Origin: Posidonia oceanica
Lineage: Eukaryota; Streptophyta; Magnoliopsida; Alismatales; Posidoniaceae
Direction: 5' to 3'
Assembly (NCBI GenBank): GCA_037176725.1
Contig: JAZBRS010000076.1
Span: 117,819,001-117,883,000 of the forward strand
Length of the DNA: 64,000 nucleotides
Shown: positions 12,466 to 24,471 of the stretch, piece by piece
Layout of the letters: every line of letters begins with the position of its first letter
How positions within the stretch are numbered: the first letter of the stretch is position 1
Notes under the pieces: generated by a model
Databases searched by the model: none
Seen by the model: only the letters and a program-made list of their open reading frames with translations
Told to the model about the DNA's origin: nothing
Position numbers and translations under genes: made by a program

Positions 12466-12612
12466 CGCCACCAATGCATGAAGTTCCCTTACAAGGGGAA
12501 ATCATCAAAATATGGGGAGACGAGCCAGTGGAAGCTGAAGCCCACCTAGTAATAGTCCCGACTACCACACTAGCACCAATGATCAGGGACTCAACTGCCA
12601 AGGCCATAAACA

Positions 12613-13268
12613 ATGTCAAAAAAGGTCTTCACTCCCAAGAGTATTGATATAAATCAATACGACTACCCCGACCACATGAAAAGGCCTTGGGAGGTCCTCC
12701 TCAAGATAGGATACACCCCGGGGAAAGGACTTGGCCGCCAGGAACAAGGAATGAGGGACGCGTCGAAACACTTGAGGAGCGCAGTCGTACCGGGCTAGGG
12801 TACCTTGGACAACCAGACCCAAGCAAACCTCTAGCATGGTCACTTACCAACCATTTCATGTTAGTCGGGCTACAAGTGCACGACAAGCGAGTGTCAAACA
12901 CAGTTCCCGACCTCCCAACAACAACAATAGCCGCAAAGGCCCCTGAGCCCGTCATCCTCGGCGCTCTTACAGACCCCGAGACGGCACTGACTCCTTCTCC
13001 CTACCTAGAAGAAGTTCCAACCATCCTCAACGCTTCGACGAAGCCCGAGGAAGAAGCATCAACCTCCTGCATAGAAGAGGTCCCTGCTCCTCTCCCAGCA
13101 TCCCCAGAAGCTCCTTTACCTCCGGACATCCAAGCAAGTGATTCCTCCGAAACATCCACTGAAGGCACTGAAGCAAAGGACTTCGACCCTGTCTGCGAGC
13201 TCACCTGCCTCTTCAACAATCTACGACCTTGTCCCCCAAAGCAAGAAGGGACTAAGGCCACAGATTAA
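12613..13268 (+). pseudogene. G-patch domain and Pro/Glu-rich linker of H pol
   Basis: Protease is followed by a G-patch (PWEVLLKIGYTPGKGLGRQEQG at about 12682-12745), the second part of which (RTGLGYLG) lies in another frame near 12790, so a frameshift splits the domain. The following 450 bp encode a Pro/Glu/Ser/Thr-rich linker that ends TAA at 13266-13268. G-patch domains bind RNA or helicases; here one sits between protease and RT, as in element E. Confidence 0.78.
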
Positions 13269-13436
13269 ACTCCCCAACCTCCGGACATCCAAGCAAGCGA
13301 CTCTTCCGGAACCTCCTCTGAAGACCCCAACGTAGAGGACTCCGACCTCACCTGCATGCTCTCCCGTTTCCTCAGCAACCTACGGCCTTGCGTCTCTAAG
13401 CAAGAAGGGGCCGGGGCCACAGACTGAGCACCCAAT
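13119..13436 (+). repeat. Tandem duplication, period 159 bp
   Basis: CCTCCGGACATCCAAGCAAG starts at 13119 and again at 13278. The two units stay similar to the phrase AAGCAAGAAGGGG...CCACAGA near their ends. The duplicated sequence codes for the acidic linker, and the second unit is out of the main frame. Confidence 0.8.
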
Positions 13437-13680
13437 GGCAAACCGCCTCCACCGCAGAGGCAAAGCTAGGGGCGAACCCCCTACCCTTGTGAATAATTTC
13501 TTTCCCGCATTTAATTCCTGCATTTTGTTTTCGCATGATTTACTTTCCAGCAGTTTACTTCCTAGTTTAGTTAGTAGTGGGGAAGGTAAATGAGGGCAAG
13601 GCAGGGACAGCCTAACCGCCACTGTGTCCTCGCAAACGGTATCTAATCACTCTACTAAGTGTGCAGGTTAGAACAGGAAG
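13437..13680 (+). other. Non-coding stretch with intron features between linker and RT of H
   Basis: No long frame joins the linker to RT. The sequence is T-rich in its first half, has a strong donor-like AAG|GTAAAT near 13583 and an acceptor-like stretch TACTAAGTGTGCAG ending at 13666. Ogre-type elements are known to carry an intron between protease and RT, so this may be its equivalent. The donor is uncertain. Confidence 0.4.
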
Positions 13681-16600
13681 GAGCCGATCACCCAAACTGT
13701 AAGAGTATGTCACTATACCACAGCATTGCCACAGGAGCTAGCCACGTCGCATGCCATCTTCCTGGTCGAAGAAGTGTCAAATATCACTGGCAAAAACACT
13801 GGAAACTATGAAGTCCTCGAGCTGGTGGATACAGAAGAGGACCCAGATGAAGAATCGGTAGACCCTGCCATCTTCGAAGAAATGATGAAGAAATACGATG
13901 AGCAGACCAAGGCTGCCGCTAAAGAAATAGAGGAAGTCAATCTGGGCACTGAAGATGACCCAAGACCAGTTCGGATAAGCTGTGCCCTCAACTCAGATGA
14001 ACGAACCAGAATGGAAAGACTACTCAAAAAGTATATGAAGGTACTGGCCTTCTCCTACGGAGAAATGCCTGGGCTTGATTCACTACTAGTGGAGCACAGG
14101 CTCCCTTTCAAGCCAGGCGCTAAGACAGTGAAGCAAAAGCTCTGGCATCTACGTCCAGACCTTGCTCTAAACGTCAAAGAGGAGATAGACAAGCTACACA
14201 AGGCGAAGTTCATCAGAGTTGTGGTGTATCCAGAATGGATTGCCAACATAGTTCCAGTGATGAAGAAAGATGGCAAAGTGTGTGTGTGCATTGACTACAG
14301 AAACCTCAATGAAGCATGCCCAAAAGACGATTTCCCTCTTCCGCACATAGACATCCTCATAGACAACACTGTAGACCATGAGATGCTTTCATTCATGGAT
14401 AGTTTCTCCAGTTACAACCAAATTAAGCATGCAGAAGAAGACCAGGAGAAAACCGCATTTACTACTCCATGGGGGACCTACTGCTATGTAGTCATGCCGT
14501 TCGGATTAAAGAATGCTAGAGCCACCTATCAGAGGGCTATGATGGCCATCTTTCACGACATGATACATGATTGCATGGAGTGCTATGTGGATGACTTGAT
14601 AGTAAAGTCAAAAACAAGAGAGGGACACTTCGAAGCACTAGAAAGAGTACTCCGGAGAGCAGACCAGTACAATCTCAGAATGAACCCCAAGAAGTGTGTC
14701 TTCGGGGTCACTACCGGAAAGCTGCTCGGCTTCATAGTGAGCAAAAGGGGCATAGAAGTGGATCCCACCAAAGCCAAAGCTATAACAGCCATGCCACCAC
14801 CAAGGAACATCAAGGAACTTAGAGGACTCATAGGGAGGCTACAGTTCATCCGAAGATTCATCTCTCAACATGTGGAAGAGTGTAGACCATTCTATGAGCT
14901 CTTAAAAGGCATTACAGAATTCAAGTGGGATCACACCTGTCAAAAGGCCTTCGATGAGCTGAAACTCTACCTCCTCAACCCTCCAATGCTGACTGCTCCA
15001 TTCCCCGAGAGGTCGTTACTACTCTACTTGGCTGTTACTGATAACTCAGTAGGTGTTGTCCTTGCACAACATGATGAAACTGGGAGGAAGGAGAAAGCAG
15101 TTTATTACCTTAGTAGAACGTTCATCGAATATGAGAGGAAATACTCCCAGATCGAGAGACACTGCTTAGCCTTAGTATGGGCCTCACAAAAGCTCAGGCA
15201 CTATTTTCTTGCACACAAAGTCTGCTACTTAGCCAAGATGGACTCCATCAAGTACATGTTCGAGAAACCAGCATTGTCCGGAAGGCTAGTATGATGGCAA
15301 ATGCTCCTTACTAAGTTCGACCTACAATTCATCACCCAGAAGGCAATCAAGGGGCAAGCCATCGCGGATCAACTCGCCGGGCTGCCTGTGTCAGAGTATC
15401 AGCCAGTGTTAACAGATTTCCCAGATGAGGATATACTGGCAATAAATAGTGTCGTGCCACTCATTAGAGAATGGACCCTCCATTTCGATGGAGCGCTTAA
15501 CCCACAAGGTGTTAGAATAGGGGCAACACTCCTCACTCTAGAAGGTGTCGTTCTCCCTGTTGCAGCACAACTACTCTTCTCAGTGAGCAACAACATTACA
15601 GAATACGAGGCACTCATTCTAGGGCTCCAAATGGCTCTCGGTCTAGGGGCAAGAAGGCTAAAAGTGGTTGGGGACTCACAGCTTGTCATACGACAAGTTC
15701 TCAACAAATACAAGACCCTCTCGCCAAAGCTGTAGGAATACCGCAACCTGGCTAAAGCCTCACTGAAGAAATTTGACCGGGTTATGTATGTGCACACCCT
15801 CAGAAGCAACAACATCCTGGCCGATTCATTAGCCTCATTGGCATCCTCGCTCCCCTTCAGCTCAGGGATAGATGAGCAATCCATCATGGTGCAAAGAATC
15901 AGCACCCCAATAGTGGGGTCTGCCACCAAATGGGTTGAAGAACTCAGAGAGGAACTAAACCAAGAAAGCTTAATATGCATAGAGGTCTGTTATCAAGGAG
16001 CTACAGAAGTAAACGACGATGGCAACTCGTGGTATTATGACATACAGAATTATGTACAAGATCGTGCCTTCCAGGGCTATGCGACTCCCAAGGACAGAGA
16101 ATCACTGAGGAGGATGGCTACCAAATACTACATCAGAGCCAACACACTCTTTCGGAGAACGCCCCTAGGGATTGAACTCCGATCTGTGGATACATCTGAG
16201 TCGGCCGAGATCCTCAAGGAAACACATGAGGGAGTCTGCGGAGGCCACATCAACTCCCAGTTCATGGCTAAAATGATTATCAGAAGGGGGTACTACTGGC
16301 CTACCATGGAAGTCGACTGCGCAAGTAAAGTCAAGCGGTGCAAGAGCTGCCAATTACACGCCAACAAGATCCATGCTCCAGCTTCAGTGCTACACGCTTT
16401 GTCAACACCATGGCCTTTCTCCATGTCGGCCTTCGATGTGGTGGGACCTATCCATCAGGGAAAGGGCAACACCTTCATCCTAACGGCGACGGAATACTTC
16501 ACCAAATGGGCAAAAGCAGAGGCGTTCGCAAACATTAAAGCCACAACCCTGTGCCGATTCGTACAGTGAAATATCATCGCAAGGTTCTGGGTGCCTAAAG

Positions 16601-17277
16601 CCTTAGTAGCAGACAACGGACCAATCTTCATCTCAGAAGAGTTCAAGCGGTTATGCTGGAAATTCGGTATCACTCTACACCACTCTTCTCCATATTACCC
16701 GCAAGGGAACAGTCAAGCAGAAGCTACTAATAAAACCTTAATCAAAAGCATTAAAAAGATGGTAGAAGATGCCAAGGGATCGGATTGGTCAGATAAGCTT
16801 GTTAATGCATTATGGGCATACCGCACCACCATAAGGACGGCAACAGGACAAACCCCCTATGCTTTAGCCTTTGGTATGGAAGCAGTGGTCCCATACGAGA
16901 TCCTGATCCCCTCATTAAGAGTTAAGATTGATAGGAGAATGTCTGCTGAAGAAAAGAGGCAAGCTTTACTCCTTCACTTAGAACTCCTTGATGAGAAACG
17001 GCTGGCAGCCACCGAGCATACGCGTGTCTACCAACAAAGGTTAACCAAGGCTTACCAGAAGAAAGTAATCGAACGCAAGTTTAAAATTGGTGATCTAGTG
17101 CTTAAAGAAGTGTTGCCCTACAATAAGCCCCATCCTAAGGGAAAGTTAAAGCCAAATTGGGAAGGACCCTACATAGTGGTTGCTGTATATCCAAGAAATG
17201 CTTATTGACTGTCCCATAACGGAACAGATCTTCCTGACCCTTGGAATGCAATGCACCTGAAAAGGTACTACCCTTGA
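13681..17277 (+). pseudogene. pol: RT, RNase H, second RNase H and integrase of element H
   Basis: One frame runs from 13681 to TGA at 17275-17277. RT spans about 14100-14950 (CIDYRNLNEACPKDDFPLPHID; FMDSFSSYNQI; YVDD at 14584-14595). The ordinary RNase H (15000-15400) has lost any clear catalytic set, as in other Tat elements. A second RNase H follows at 15470-15850 (HFDGALNPQG; NNITEYEALILGLQMAL; VVGDSQLVIRQV). Integrase has the HHCC finger (16220-16370), FDVVGPI, ADNGPIF and the glutamate in QAEATNK. The chain ends in LPDPWNAMHLKRYYP. In-frame stops are TGA 15292, TAG 15733, TGA 16567 and TGA 17206. Each is one C-to-T step from Arg (CGA) or Gln (CAG), and each interrupts conserved sequence. 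The element could not make its own enzymes now. Confidence 0.94.
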
Positions 17278-18756
17278 TCAGCATGTCTATATCATTAGAG
17301 AGACCTAGGGCCTAACACTAACCCAGAAAGGGAGAGATTCGCAAAGCCAATAGGAAGAGGAACACCTAGGGAACCCATGCCTTGTCCTGTCTCCACATAC
17401 ACACTGCACGGGAAGGTAAGGGAAAAGTAGGCTCGGAGCGGAGGCTTAGAGTACGAACTGCTTACCAAAGTAACTTAGGAAGCGTCAAGAAAAGACGGCG
17501 GCAAAAATCGCCCAAACAGAGAGGAAAGAAGGCAGCAAAGAAGCTGTCCAAGTAAGGAACCAACGAAAAGAGACAGTAAAAGAAACTATCCAACTAAAAG
17601 AGGTCAGCAAAGAGCTATCCAAAGAGTGGAAAAGAGCATGGCAAAAGCTGTCTGCGCATCTGAAAGTATAAACCATAGAAAGACGCATTAAGGACTAAAG
17701 AAAGGCAAGCAGGAATCAAGGCCTAAACCAAAACTGAGAGTCCACTAAATCCCGAAACTTCTCCTAACCTATTCTCACTAAACAGGCAAGGAGTAAGCAA
17801 CCCCAGGTGGTCAAGGATTGAAAAGGCCCAAGGAGTAGCAACCCAAGTAAGGACTAGTGTGTGGACCGAAGTCTTTAAAAAAGGGTGCAAGCATGGTCCA
17901 AGGGACACGTCCACAAATGTAAGGCCCACTCATTTGGTTGAAACAAACCCTGAGGCTAATGCTTAAGATAGGTACTCATTTTTCCCCATCAGAAGAACTA
18001 AAAATCCAAAAAAAAATCATATAACCCAAAATCCAAAAAAATCATATAACCCAAAATCCAAAAAAGAATCATATAACCCAAAATCCAAAAAAATCATATA
18101 ACCCAAAAAACCCAAAAAATCATATAACCCAAAATCCAAAAAAATCATATAACCCAAAAAATCCAAAAAGATCACATAACCCAAACACCAAAAAAATTAC
18201 AAAACTTAGAAAAAACCAAGACATCCAACCTACATACAAGTGGAAACTTAGTAAGTAGGAAAACTGGAGTTAATCTGGCCGATGACGCAACCATCGACTC
18301 ACCAGGATTCAGAGTTAGCGACCTACTCAAGCGTGTCTCACAGCTTGGGTGCACTCTCTCAACAAAGACATTACTAGCATAATGATCTTTAGAGCATCCA
18401 CGGATGACTCATAATCAACGTCTACTGGGCTCTGATTTCCATCTCTTTAGCTGAGGCCAGAAATTAATTCCCTCCACCCATTTAAAATAAGCATGCATTA
18501 ACATCTGTTATGTCCCTTGTTAATTAATTAACTTAGCCTAAATCTTCTTCATTTGACATACTTTCTCTTTGATTAATTAGTTAACTTAGCCAAATCTTTC
18601 ATCAAGGAAGGTATGCTCATTGATTACTAACAAGAAAAGTAAGCATGTGCAGGAAACAAAGCGAAACAAGAACCTTTCATATCAATATTCACAAGTACAG
18701 ACTTTGGCAAAAAGAAAAGTACAAACTCTGACAGAAACCAAAAGGAAGGTACAGGC
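17278..18756 (+). other. Spacer between integrase and the antisense gene, with A-rich tandem repeat
   Basis: There is no convincing coding sequence. At about 17996-18190 seven copies of a 24-27 bp unit (ATCCAAAAAAATCATATAACCC) follow one another. The rest is A-rich to mixed sequence. This is the likely 3' untranslated region of both the sense transcript and the convergent antisense gene. Confidence 0.65.
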
Positions 18757-21700
18757 TCAACTGCCAGACTCACCGCTACCCTTGCGTCCGCAGCCTGGAG
18801 GCCTCGGTGCAGGCTGCGCCACAAAAGACGTCGCTCCACTCTGGCTCCTCTCCCGAGACCCCCTCAGAAGAGAATGAAGTAGCCCAAGGTGTGGGGAGGA
18901 TTGCGCTCTCGCAATCTGCTAAGTTGACAAAACCCTGGAGTGTGCTAACACCGACGGGGCTGCAGCAACCGGACCAGGAATGTCAACGTCAGGAAGAACC
19001 GCCACAACTGTCGCCTGAGTCTCCGCCAACTGTGCCTCCAACTCCTGTATCCACTGGCTACGACCAACGCTCAGCTGCAGTAAAGAAGACAGCAATCACA
19101 AAGTTAGAATAATTAAGCAGGAAGACTAGCAGTAGTCAAATGTGCTCAAGTAGAAAAGGAGTTACCTTTCTTGTGGAGTCCGCCTCAAGACGTGCCCTGG
19201 CTGTCTCCCTCTCAGATGTGGCAACACGAGCCTCTAACTCCTGGATGCAGTTGTCACGCTCCCGCTCTGCCCGACTGAGACGCCCCTGTAGCTCCTCGGC
19301 ACGCCCCAAGGCATCGTCCAGCTGGCTCTGAGTAGGACCAGTGGCTAGAGGTGTATGAATTAAATCCATCATCACCTGAATCTACACAATGAAGCCATAC
19401 GAGTTAGAGGACAGGTATTTACAAGTACTTAAAGCAAGAAAAGTACAGTAATACCTCTGAATCGTGAGCCTGGACCTCCTCATCAAGCACGCCCTCGGCA
19501 TGGGAAGTGGCTGGACCTGTGGTGGCAGGAGGGGCAGGCTCTGCACTTGTTGAAGCACCCTCGGCCTGTATCAAAGCAAAGACGACAATTTGACAAGCAG
19601 AAACAGGCACCAACAACTAACAAAAAGAAACTACACTCACTCGTGCTCGAAGCTCGTCCATCTGGGATAGGAGCTCGTCTCTCTCCCTCACCAGCTCTGC
19701 CACTCTCAAGGAGTGCTCCTCCTGCTGAGTCCTGCACGCCTCAGTTATCCCCTTTGAGGCGTCCACTTGCGCAAACGAGGGAGATGTATAAGCAAGTGAA
19801 CAAGTAAAGGAGCAGTCGAATAACACAACAAGGGATTGCTTACCAGCTCCTCAATACAGCTACGGGCAATCGCCAACTCATGCTGAAGGTCACCAATGCT
19901 CACACTAGGACCAATGCCCATCAGTATGTTGGAGCGACCATAAAAGACGTCACGGTGGAAGGCGATCAGACGGCTAAACTCAGAATCAAACTAGGTCCTC
20001 CACGCCGCCTCTGTCTCTGCTGAACCACCAGAAAGGGGCTCTGTGCTACCCGAGCGCCAGTTCTCGAGCAGCTTTCCAAACCGCTAAGGAGCATCATTCC
20101 GACCTCCCGAAATGGATCCCCGAGAGCAATCCGCAAGACCCGCCACCGGAATAACCTGCTGAAGGCCGAACTGTCGCAGGACACGGCCCACCTGGATGTA
20201 GTGACATCGGAAGAGGCTAAAAAGCCAGCACTCCCGAAAGAACAAGTGGGAACTACGTGCCACGGGCTCCTCATCAGCATGCTCATCCTTAGAGTAGGGT
20301 CTCCAGACAACCTGCAAGCACAAATCAGTCAGAAACCAGTAAACTGTGCAAGAGAGGGGAACCTAAGCACTGAAACTCACCCACTCCTCTGGGAGGATCT
20401 CTAATAGGAAGCGGCCTAGATGTCTCACAAGGCAAATCTACTCCAGAGCCAGCTGCACCTCGCTCCACCGTCGAGCCCGGGGAAACTCGACGGGACCATC
20501 TCCTGGGACTCCAGGCCGAAGGTACACAAAGTGCTCAAAGATCTAGGTCTGTCACACAAAGCAACAATTCGAAGTCAGCAACAGTCAAACAAACAAATGG
20601 CAAGCAAATAAATAAAGCACAAACCTGAAAAAGAGGCAGACAGCCTGAAAGAGAGCGGGTCTGGCCCACAGCAAAAGACTCCAGTAGGGAGATCAAATAG
20701 ACCAACACAGCTGAGCCCCAAGAGTATCTGCCAATCCTCTCCACATGAAGAAGGAGAGGAGCAAAACCAGCATGTAACATCTGAGAAGACGTGCCGAAGA
20801 AGAGCCTATGAAACAGAATGGACAAAAAGAGCCGGAGCTGCAGTTTCGCTATCTCTGGGGTCACCTCGTCAATAAGAAGAAGGTCGTCCAGTCGATCCTT
20901 CAGCCACTTGACGTTGACGTGTGTATGGAAGCGACTAGAAGAGGGAGGTCGTGCACCATAACAAGCCTCTAGCTCGTCACCATAGTCGGGCTGCAAAGGC
21001 ACTATCATAGGCTCTCCGTCAACCCTCAGACCCACTAGCCGCACTACGTCCTCCAGGGTGATCATCATCTCGCCTATGCGAAAGATGAAGCTGCTAGAAC
21101 TCCTATTGTACCTCTCAGCAAAAGAAACCAGCAGTCCCAAGTGAATCTCAAAAGGCATGATCTCCAAGAAATGGCCGAAAACCATCCCCGCAAGTCTCGC
21201 CCGCTGGAACTCTGGGAGGTCGAGGTACGTCTCGTGCAAGTCATTCTAGCTAGAGTGCGTCCAGCTCGACAATGGCATCTAGCATAAAAGAAAACATCAA
21301 AAACATTAGTAACTTAATAATAATCAAGCAAAGTAACTTAATAAAAGCCGGAAACACATAAAATAACCTCACCTATCCTAGCTTAGCGAGCTCTACCGCT
21401 GTACGAGCTCTCCTGGGAGGAGAAGGGGACGCACTTGAATCAGGAGCACCCCCGTCACCAACCTCAGGCGGGATAGGAGACGGCGCATGTGGACGCCTCG
21501 CCCGGAGCTTACGGGGACGAGAGGAACTCGCCTCCGCAGTGGAAGGACCGGCCTCATCCCTCGTCGTCTTAGCCTCCTCATCAGAAGCCCTGAAATGGTA
21601 TCACAAGCAGAGCATAGTCAGATAAAACCATTAATAATTCTCTTAATTGTTTCCCTAAACGCTAAGTAATCCACATAACCAACAAAAAGAGAAAAGAAAT

Positions 21701-23907
21701 GCATCACTTTAACTAACCAACTTAAACTTAAAATTCAATCCTTAAAGATAATTTCTTTAAATTGATCCTTAAATAACTAAATCCATCTTCTTTAAAGTCA
21801 ACCTTCTTAATCTTTTTTAAATCCATCATCTTTTAAATTAATCTTTTTAATCCATCATTCTTTTTAATTTCTTTCATCCATCATCTTTTAAATCATTCTT
21901 CTTTTTAAATTAATCTTTTTAAATCCATCATTCTTTTTAAAGCCATCTTTTTAAATCAACCCTTTTTTAATCGACCTTTTTAATCAATCCTTTTAAATCA
22001 ACCCTTTTTTAATCGACCTTTTTAATCAATCCTTTTTAATCAACTTTTTTAGTCAATCCTTTCTAATCAACCTTTTTAACCAATCCTTTTTAACTAATCC
22101 TTTTTAATCAATCCTTTTTAAATCAATCCTTTTAATCCATCCTTTTTAATCCATCCTTTTAATCCATCCTTTTAATCAATCTTTTTAAAACCCATCTTTT
22201 TAAAAGCCATCTTTTTAAATCAATCTTTTTAAATCAATCTTTTTAAATCAATCTTCTCTTTAAAATCCATGTCTCTTTTAAAATCCACCTTTTAAAATCA
22301 ATCTTTTTAAAACCCAGCTTTTTAAAATCCACCTTTTAAAATCAATCTTTTAAATCAATCTTTTTAATCCACCTTTTAAAATCAATCTTTTTAATCAATC
22401 TTTTTAAAAATCAGTCTTTAAAATCAATCTTTTTAAAATCAATCTTCTTTTTAAAATCCACCTTTTAAATCCATTTCTTTTAAATCCATCTTTTTAAACC
22501 CATCCCTCAAAGATTCATCATTTAAGGTTATAAAAGATCATCCTTTTAAAGTCCAACTCTAATATCCTAACTTTAATATTCAAGATCCAACTCTAAACCA
22601 ACTTAAACCTTTCACTAATCCATTTAGGTATCAAAAACATCATTAAATCCTTTATTCTCAATTAACAAACCAATTTAAAACTTAAAAGTAAACCTAAAAT
22701 TCAAAAGTCAAATTTAAAAAACAAACTTTGAACCCTAATTCTAACTCTCGAATTTTAACTTTAAAATCCAAAATTCAAAAGCTTGAAGCCTTAGGATTCG
22801 ACTTTTAATTTAATTAATCCTCTTAAACGAATCCATCACTAACTTCAAAAATTCCTAAATCCAAACCAATCCATTAAATAATCTGAATGTCTTCAATAGG
22901 ATCTTTGTTAAAATCAGAAATTAACCCCTCAAGTTAAAAGAGAATGGTTAATTCAATTGTTAAAAGATTAAGTCTCTTAAAAATTTTGGGAAAAATTCGC
23001 CATAACCTTCCCTATAATTTCAACTAAAAAATTTTATTTTCCTGCAAATTGGCAACATAAATACATTTCCATAAAGAAAGATTGAATAAACAATCACATT
23101 TCACACTAAAATGGATTTCCATTCACATTCAAACACCAAAATTCACATTAACATTCCCATTAACATTCACATTCCCATTTCACATTTAAAATTCACATTA
23201 ACTTTCACATACACGTTCACATTCACATTCACATTTCCTTTCACATTTACATCAAGAATAACTTTAAACAACTAAATTTATATAAACCTGACCTAAACTA
23301 AACTTAAATCTAAAACTCCACAATTAGAACTTAAAATTCAGTTTTTCTAGAACAACAGAACCAACAACAAAATAACAGAATTGATTAACTTAAAAGAGAA
23401 CAGAACTAATAACATAAACAAAAGAGCTAACAACAGAATTTAAGAACAATAACATTACGACAAAATTTAATAAGTTAAAAAACGAAATGAATTAATTACA
23501 ATAAAATTACAACAAAATTTAACTAAGTTACCATGGAATTTAATTAGACTAAATTAAAACTACATTAGTTAAACTAAACAGGATTCAATTAAATTAAGTA
23601 AAAACTAAAAACAGGGAACTGAATTTTTAATCAGAATTTCTAAACTAAAACTAAACTAAAATTCCTATAATAAACCTAAGTCCAAATCCTAAGTCTAAAT
23701 CCTAATTACATTCCTAATTCAAAAAAAACATCAAACGAATAAATGAAAGCAAAAAAAAAGGGGAGGAGAGGAAGATTACCTCTGTTGCCGGTGAGACCCA
23801 TCGCACGGGCCACCCGCACTGCCACCTTCATCACCGCTCGCCATCAGGGAGGAGGAAGGAGGAGCAGGGACGTCCATGCCATCACCCTCGCTACCGCCGC
23901 TAGCCAT
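18757..23907 (-). CDS. Nine-exon antisense gene: plant mobile domain protein with coiled-coil tail
   Basis: Exons on the minus strand: 23907-23780, 21589-21373, 21278-20625, 20548-20381, 20311-19844, 19766-19641, 19565-19455, 19381-19166, 19074-18757. The first intron is phase 2 (AG|G); the other seven are phase 0 and 69-94 bp long, with GT-AG ends except one acceptor that now reads AA (19767). About 800 codons result. Exons 1-2 are Gly/Ser/Pro-rich. Exons 3-5 form a PMD (aminotransferase-like plant mobile domain): ITLEDVVRLVGLRVDGEP, then YSWGSAVLVYLISLL, then IFEHF, VVWRPY and RVLRQFGLQQVIP. Exons 6-9 are charged heptad-like coiled coil with an Ala/Pro spacer. Seven in-frame TAG codons, all explicable as CAG, now break it. 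It lies convergent to pol. PMD proteins are known as extra genes of Tat elements and as host relatives of MAIN; the function here is unknown. An ATG at 24004 in another frame is an alternative start. Confidence 0.82.
21590..23779 (-). other. Long first intron (2.2 kb) of the antisense gene, with degenerate AT-rich repeats
   Basis: The intron has GTAATC at its donor (23779) and TTTCAG at its acceptor (21590). On the plus strand its 21720-22500 part is a long degenerate array of AATC-CATC/CAATC-TTTTTAA units of about 12-18 bp. The 23080-23250 part repeats CATTCACATT. The whole is strongly AT-rich, as plant introns are. No coding sequence of its own is visible. Confidence 0.7.
21720..22500. repeat. 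Degenerate (TTTTTAATCAATCC)n-type array
   Basis: Dozens of near-repeats of the form TTTTTAAATCAATC or TTTTAATCCATCC follow one another with small indels. They lie entirely inside the first intron of the antisense gene. Confidence 0.8.
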
Positions 23908-24087
23908 CAGAGGGAGGAGGAAAGAGGAGCACCCGCATGCCACCGTCACCGCACCACACTGGAGCCTGCACCACGCCAGAGCCGCTGCCAGCCGGAGGAG
24001 CCATGCGTGGACGCCGGAGAGAGGGAGGGAAGAAGAAATGTGTTTGAAGCCTCTAGAAAAAAAAAGGGCAACAGCCAGTTTTGACTA

Positions 24088-24290
24088 CTAGACTCGTAAC
24101 CTGGTCGCCAGTAGAAGAGGCGACTCAGTCAGACGCCTCTTCAACAGGCGTCTTACCCAGCTCTTCGCGCGCCAACTTTCCTGCCTCAGTTTGAACCCTT
24201 TGAAGAAGCACGACGCTAGTCGCCCTAAAAAGAGGCGACTCGATAGGGCGCTAGAAGGGGCAGCGGCTAACAACGGCAGAGGGTTTTATC
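24088..24290 (-). promoter_or_regulatory. GGCGACT-rich block upstream of the antisense gene
   Basis: This block lies 180-380 bp upstream of the antisense start. It holds GGCGACT at 24119 and 24234 and a perfect short hairpin at 24218-24240 (AGTCGCC, 9-bp loop, GGCGACT). The same heptamer is repeated in the LTR U3 just upstream of its TATA box. A promoter role is inference; I see no clear TATA box here. Confidence 0.4.
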
Positions 24291-24471
24291 CCTTAATTCC
24301 CCTCTAAAACACGAACCTATACATTAACAAACGACAAAACATAGTTCAGAAGCTAAAATATGATTCAACCCAAAATGTAATTCAAGAACTGTAACATAAT
24401 TCAACCCAAACTTAAACTTAAAAAATAGACATGATCCAACTCAACTTAAAAATTAAAATTTAAGAACATAA

